Origin: Methyloglobulus sp.
GTDB taxonomy: Bacteria > Pseudomonadota > Gammaproteobacteria > Methylococcales > Methylomonadaceae
Length of the DNA stretch: 5,922 nucleotides
Reading direction: 5' to 3'
Assembly (NCBI GenBank): GCA_013140405.1
Contig: JABFSV010000309.1
Location: 1-5,922, forward strand
Of the stretch, positions 4,381 through 5,922 are shown in pieces; the first letter of the stretch is position 1; every line of letters begins with the position of its first letter. The position numbers and the translations under genes are program-made. The notes beneath the pieces were generated by a model. The model searched no databases and was not told the origin of the DNA. It was given only the letters and a program-made list of their open reading frames with translations.

Positions 4381-5031
4381 ATGAAATCGACAACAGAATA
4401 CAACCACAAAATGTTAGCTAGTAAAACTCTAGTAGCTTCTTGTTTATCTGCCGTTATCGGATTGGCGAGTTGCCAAGATGGCTCATCCGAACAGGCAGGT
4501 CAAAGGATGAGTAATGCTGTCAAAAATGCTGATAAATCGATTGAAAAAACAGACAAAGTTGCTAAACAACAACTTGAAGGTGTAAAAGATTCTATTGAAC
4601 AGAATGCCGAACGAGCTAAAGAAAAAATTGACCAATCTATTGAAGCTTCTAAAAAAATATTAGAAAAATCTGAAGATAAAATTGATCAAAACTCTGAGCA
4701 GGTAAAGGAAAAAGTTGAGCAAATAAAAGAAAATGTAGAAAAAAAACTGGATGATATTAAAGGCTTGACTTCTGATAAATCGGAAACGACCGGAGAATAT
4801 ATCGATGATTCTATTATTACTGCCAAGGTTAAGGCGGCAATTATGGGCAGTTCGTGGCTGAGTGCATCCCATATCGAGGTTACTACAGATAAAGGAATAG
4901 TGAAATTGAGCGGCACAGTCGATACTGAGCAAAGCATAGCCAAAGCGGTAGAAGTGGCGAGCGGTCAAGAACATGTAAAAGCAGTGCAAAGTGACTTGGT
5001 TGTAACGGTTACTGCATCGAGCAAGAAGTAA
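4381..5031 (+). CDS. Coiled-coil BON-domain lipoprotein
   Basis: A 216-residue protein. The N-terminus carries a lipoprotein signal with the lipobox LASC and Cys at 31. The next residues are Gln-Asp, with no Asp at +2, so an outer-membrane location is expected. Residues 42-128 are almost wholly charged helix (Lys, Glu, Gln, Asp) with strong coiled-coil character, including a 29-residue periodic repeat (IEQNAERAKEKIDQ at 72-85, IDQNSEQVKEKVEQ at 101-114). Residues 138-209 are one BON domain, beginning GEYIDDSIITAKVKAAI and closely resembling the BON lipoprotein at 2158. A plausible reading is a lipid-anchored stalk that holds a membrane-binding BON head away from the outer membrane, but this is inference. 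AAGGA before the ATG supports the start; Met11 is an alternative. The signal peptide has an unusually long polar n-region (1-16). The gene is A-rich, and its TAA overlaps the next ATG by one base. Confidence 0.9.
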   Translation: MKSTTEYNHKMLASKTLVASCLSAVIGLASCQDGSSEQAGQRMSNAVKNADKSIEKTDKVAKQQLEGVKDSIEQNAERAKEKIDQSIEASKKILEKSEDKIDQNSEQVKEKVEQIKENVEKKLDDIKGLTSDKSETTGEYIDDSIITAKVKAAIMGSSWLSASHIEVTTDKGIVKLSGTVDTEQSIAKAVEVASGQEHVKAVQSDLVVTVTASSKK

Positions 5032-5922
5032 TGGTTATTTTACGAATTGCTTCTGCTCTGGTTGTTGTACTGCTGCCAGTATCTTTTGCCTGCGCTACCA
5101 CTGCTGAAGACTCCTACATTGCGGGTTATGCAGCAGGTGTGCTCAAACAGAATTTAAAGCTTGATATGCCGTCATTAGTGGTAAAAGAAGGTGTCATTAC
5201 CTTGCCAACAGGCGGTCTCAAAGCTGAAGATAAGGCAAAAGCGGTAGAGCTATTGTCAGAAATCCCCGGCGTACATGAGATCAAGACATCGGAAGCCACT
5301 ATTCAGCCCATTAATGCTTCTTTAAAGCCGACCCAAAACCCAGATAATGTTACGGTGTCGGCAACTAGCGAATCCACCTTGTTACCAACAGGACTCCTGC
5401 CTGCGGGTCATTTATTCAAACCGTTATTGGCGGATCCACGCTGGGCGCATTTCTCAGCCGCTTATCGCAATTACCAGACCAACAACTTCGATGGAAGGAA
5501 TATCGCTTCGGTCAGTTTTGGTGAAACGATTCCATTTTATCGAAGTAATTTTGGACAATCGAGCGTGCAATGGGAATCAGGTCTCCAGGCTGGAGTCTTT
5601 AGTGATTTCGCATTGGATAAATCATCGTCCGACCTCATTAATACTGACTTTATTGTGTCAGCTTATACAAGTATTCGCGCCGGACAATTTTCAGCGTTTG
5701 GCCGAATTTATCATCAAAGTTCGCATCTCGGCGATGAGTTTTTGTTGAGTACTAAATTGCAACGAGTCAATCTCAGTTATGAAGGTATAGACTTGAAGCT
5801 ATCCTATGAACTGCCTTATGGCATCCGTATCTATGGCGGTGGCGGCGGTCTTATCGACAAAGAACCCTCAACGCTTAAGGTATGGTCGACACAAGCGGGT
5901 CTTGAGTTTAGAAGTCCATGGC
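5031..5922 (+). CDS. DUF1207 outer-membrane protein with N-terminal BON-like domain, cut by window edge
   Basis: The frame is open for 297 codons and runs off the end. A signal peptide covers 1-22 (cleavage after ACA). Residues about 28-88 form a BON-like module (YIAGYAAGVLKQNL, VVKEGVITLPTG, LLSEIPGVHEIKT). Residues about 118-297 match the DUF1207 pattern: LFKPLLADPRWAHFSAAYR at 129-146, LQAGVFSDFALD at 185-196, SSDLINTDF at 199-207, YHQSSHLGDEFLL at 227-239, LSYE and YGGGGGLI. DUF1207 proteins are Gram-negative envelope proteins of unknown function with beta-barrel-like composition. The ATG overlaps the preceding TAA (TAATG), with only AGAAG very close upstream, so translation is likely coupled to the BON lipoprotein. 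A different frame at 5347-5748 is open by chance and is not a gene. The missing part probably includes the last barrel strands. Confidence 0.88.
   Translation, partial: MVILRIASALVVVLLPVSFACATTAEDSYIAGYAAGVLKQNLKLDMPSLVVKEGVITLPTGGLKAEDKAKAVELLSEIPGVHEIKTSEATIQPINASLKPTQNPDNVTVSATSESTLLPTGLLPAGHLFKPLLADPRWAHFSAAYRNYQTNNFDGRNIASVSFGETIPFYRSNFGQSSVQWESGLQAGVFSDFALDKSSSDLINTDFIVSAYTSIRAGQFSAFGRIYHQSSHLGDEFLLSTKLQRVNLSYEGIDLKLSYELPYGIRIYGGGGGLIDKEPSTLKVWSTQAGLEFRSPW

Noticed and set aside
4660..4989. Minus-strand frames inside the coiled-coil BON gene
   Set aside because: Phe/Ile-rich translations are the expected antisense of Lys/Glu-rich codons.
5347..5748. Plus-strand 133-codon frame near the end
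   Set aside because: It lies in another frame of the DUF1207 gene, whose own frame is open from 5031 to the edge and carries the family motifs.

Overview
The window looks like chromosomal DNA of a Gram-negative bacterium, most likely a gammaproteobacterium of moderate GC. Three kinds of evidence support this: two outer-membrane-type lipoproteins with lipoboxes, an OmpA-family porin with a peptidoglycan-binding tail, and a YqjD/YqjE-like gene pair. A methanotroph-like (Methylococcales) host would fit the c-di-GMP riboswitch-controlled secreted protein and the OmpA/BON/DUF1207 content, but that is an impression, not a demonstration. I see no insertion sequence, CRISPR array, tRNA or rRNA.

Layout. 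(1) 1-317, minus strand: the N-terminal part of a secreted protein, cut by the window edge. Its 5' leader (about 368-455) carries a GEMM-I-like cyclic-di-GMP riboswitch. (2) 318-742: no gene; it holds the riboswitch and three small hairpins. (3) 743-2472, minus strand: a tight five-gene operon, read from high to low coordinates. The order is a BON-domain lipoprotein, two tandem DUF883 (ElaB/YqjD-type) membrane-anchored proteins, a YqjE-like 'phage holin family' membrane protein, and a small hypothetical membrane protein in the YqjK position. (4) 2473-3010: a 538-bp divergent control region. (5) 3011-4069, plus strand: an OmpA-family protein with a thrombospondin type-3 calcium-type linker, closed by a strong terminator. 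(6) 4381-5922, plus strand: a coiled-coil BON lipoprotein overlapping by one base (TAATG) a BON-like/DUF1207 outer-membrane protein that runs off the window. No 5031-5922 gene appears in a simple complete-ORF list because it has no stop inside the window.

The most notable observation is an 18-bp motif of form GTRCGNTAMCGYACMGAC. It occurs three times, only in intergenic DNA, once upstream of each of the three envelope transcription units and each time oriented toward the gene it precedes. In two of the three copies a TATAT -10-like element begins at exactly the same distance from the motif. This suggests that the BON/DUF883/holin operon, ompA and the BON-DUF1207 operon form one regulon, plausibly for envelope stress. 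The factor that binds the motif is not in the window and I cannot name it.

Functionally, the products point to the cell envelope. There are OM-anchored BON lipoproteins, a peptidoglycan-tethering OmpA protein whose usual diaminopimelate-binding Asp is replaced by Ser, inner-membrane DUF883/YqjE-type proteins, and an outer-membrane DUF1207 protein with a BON-like periplasmic domain.
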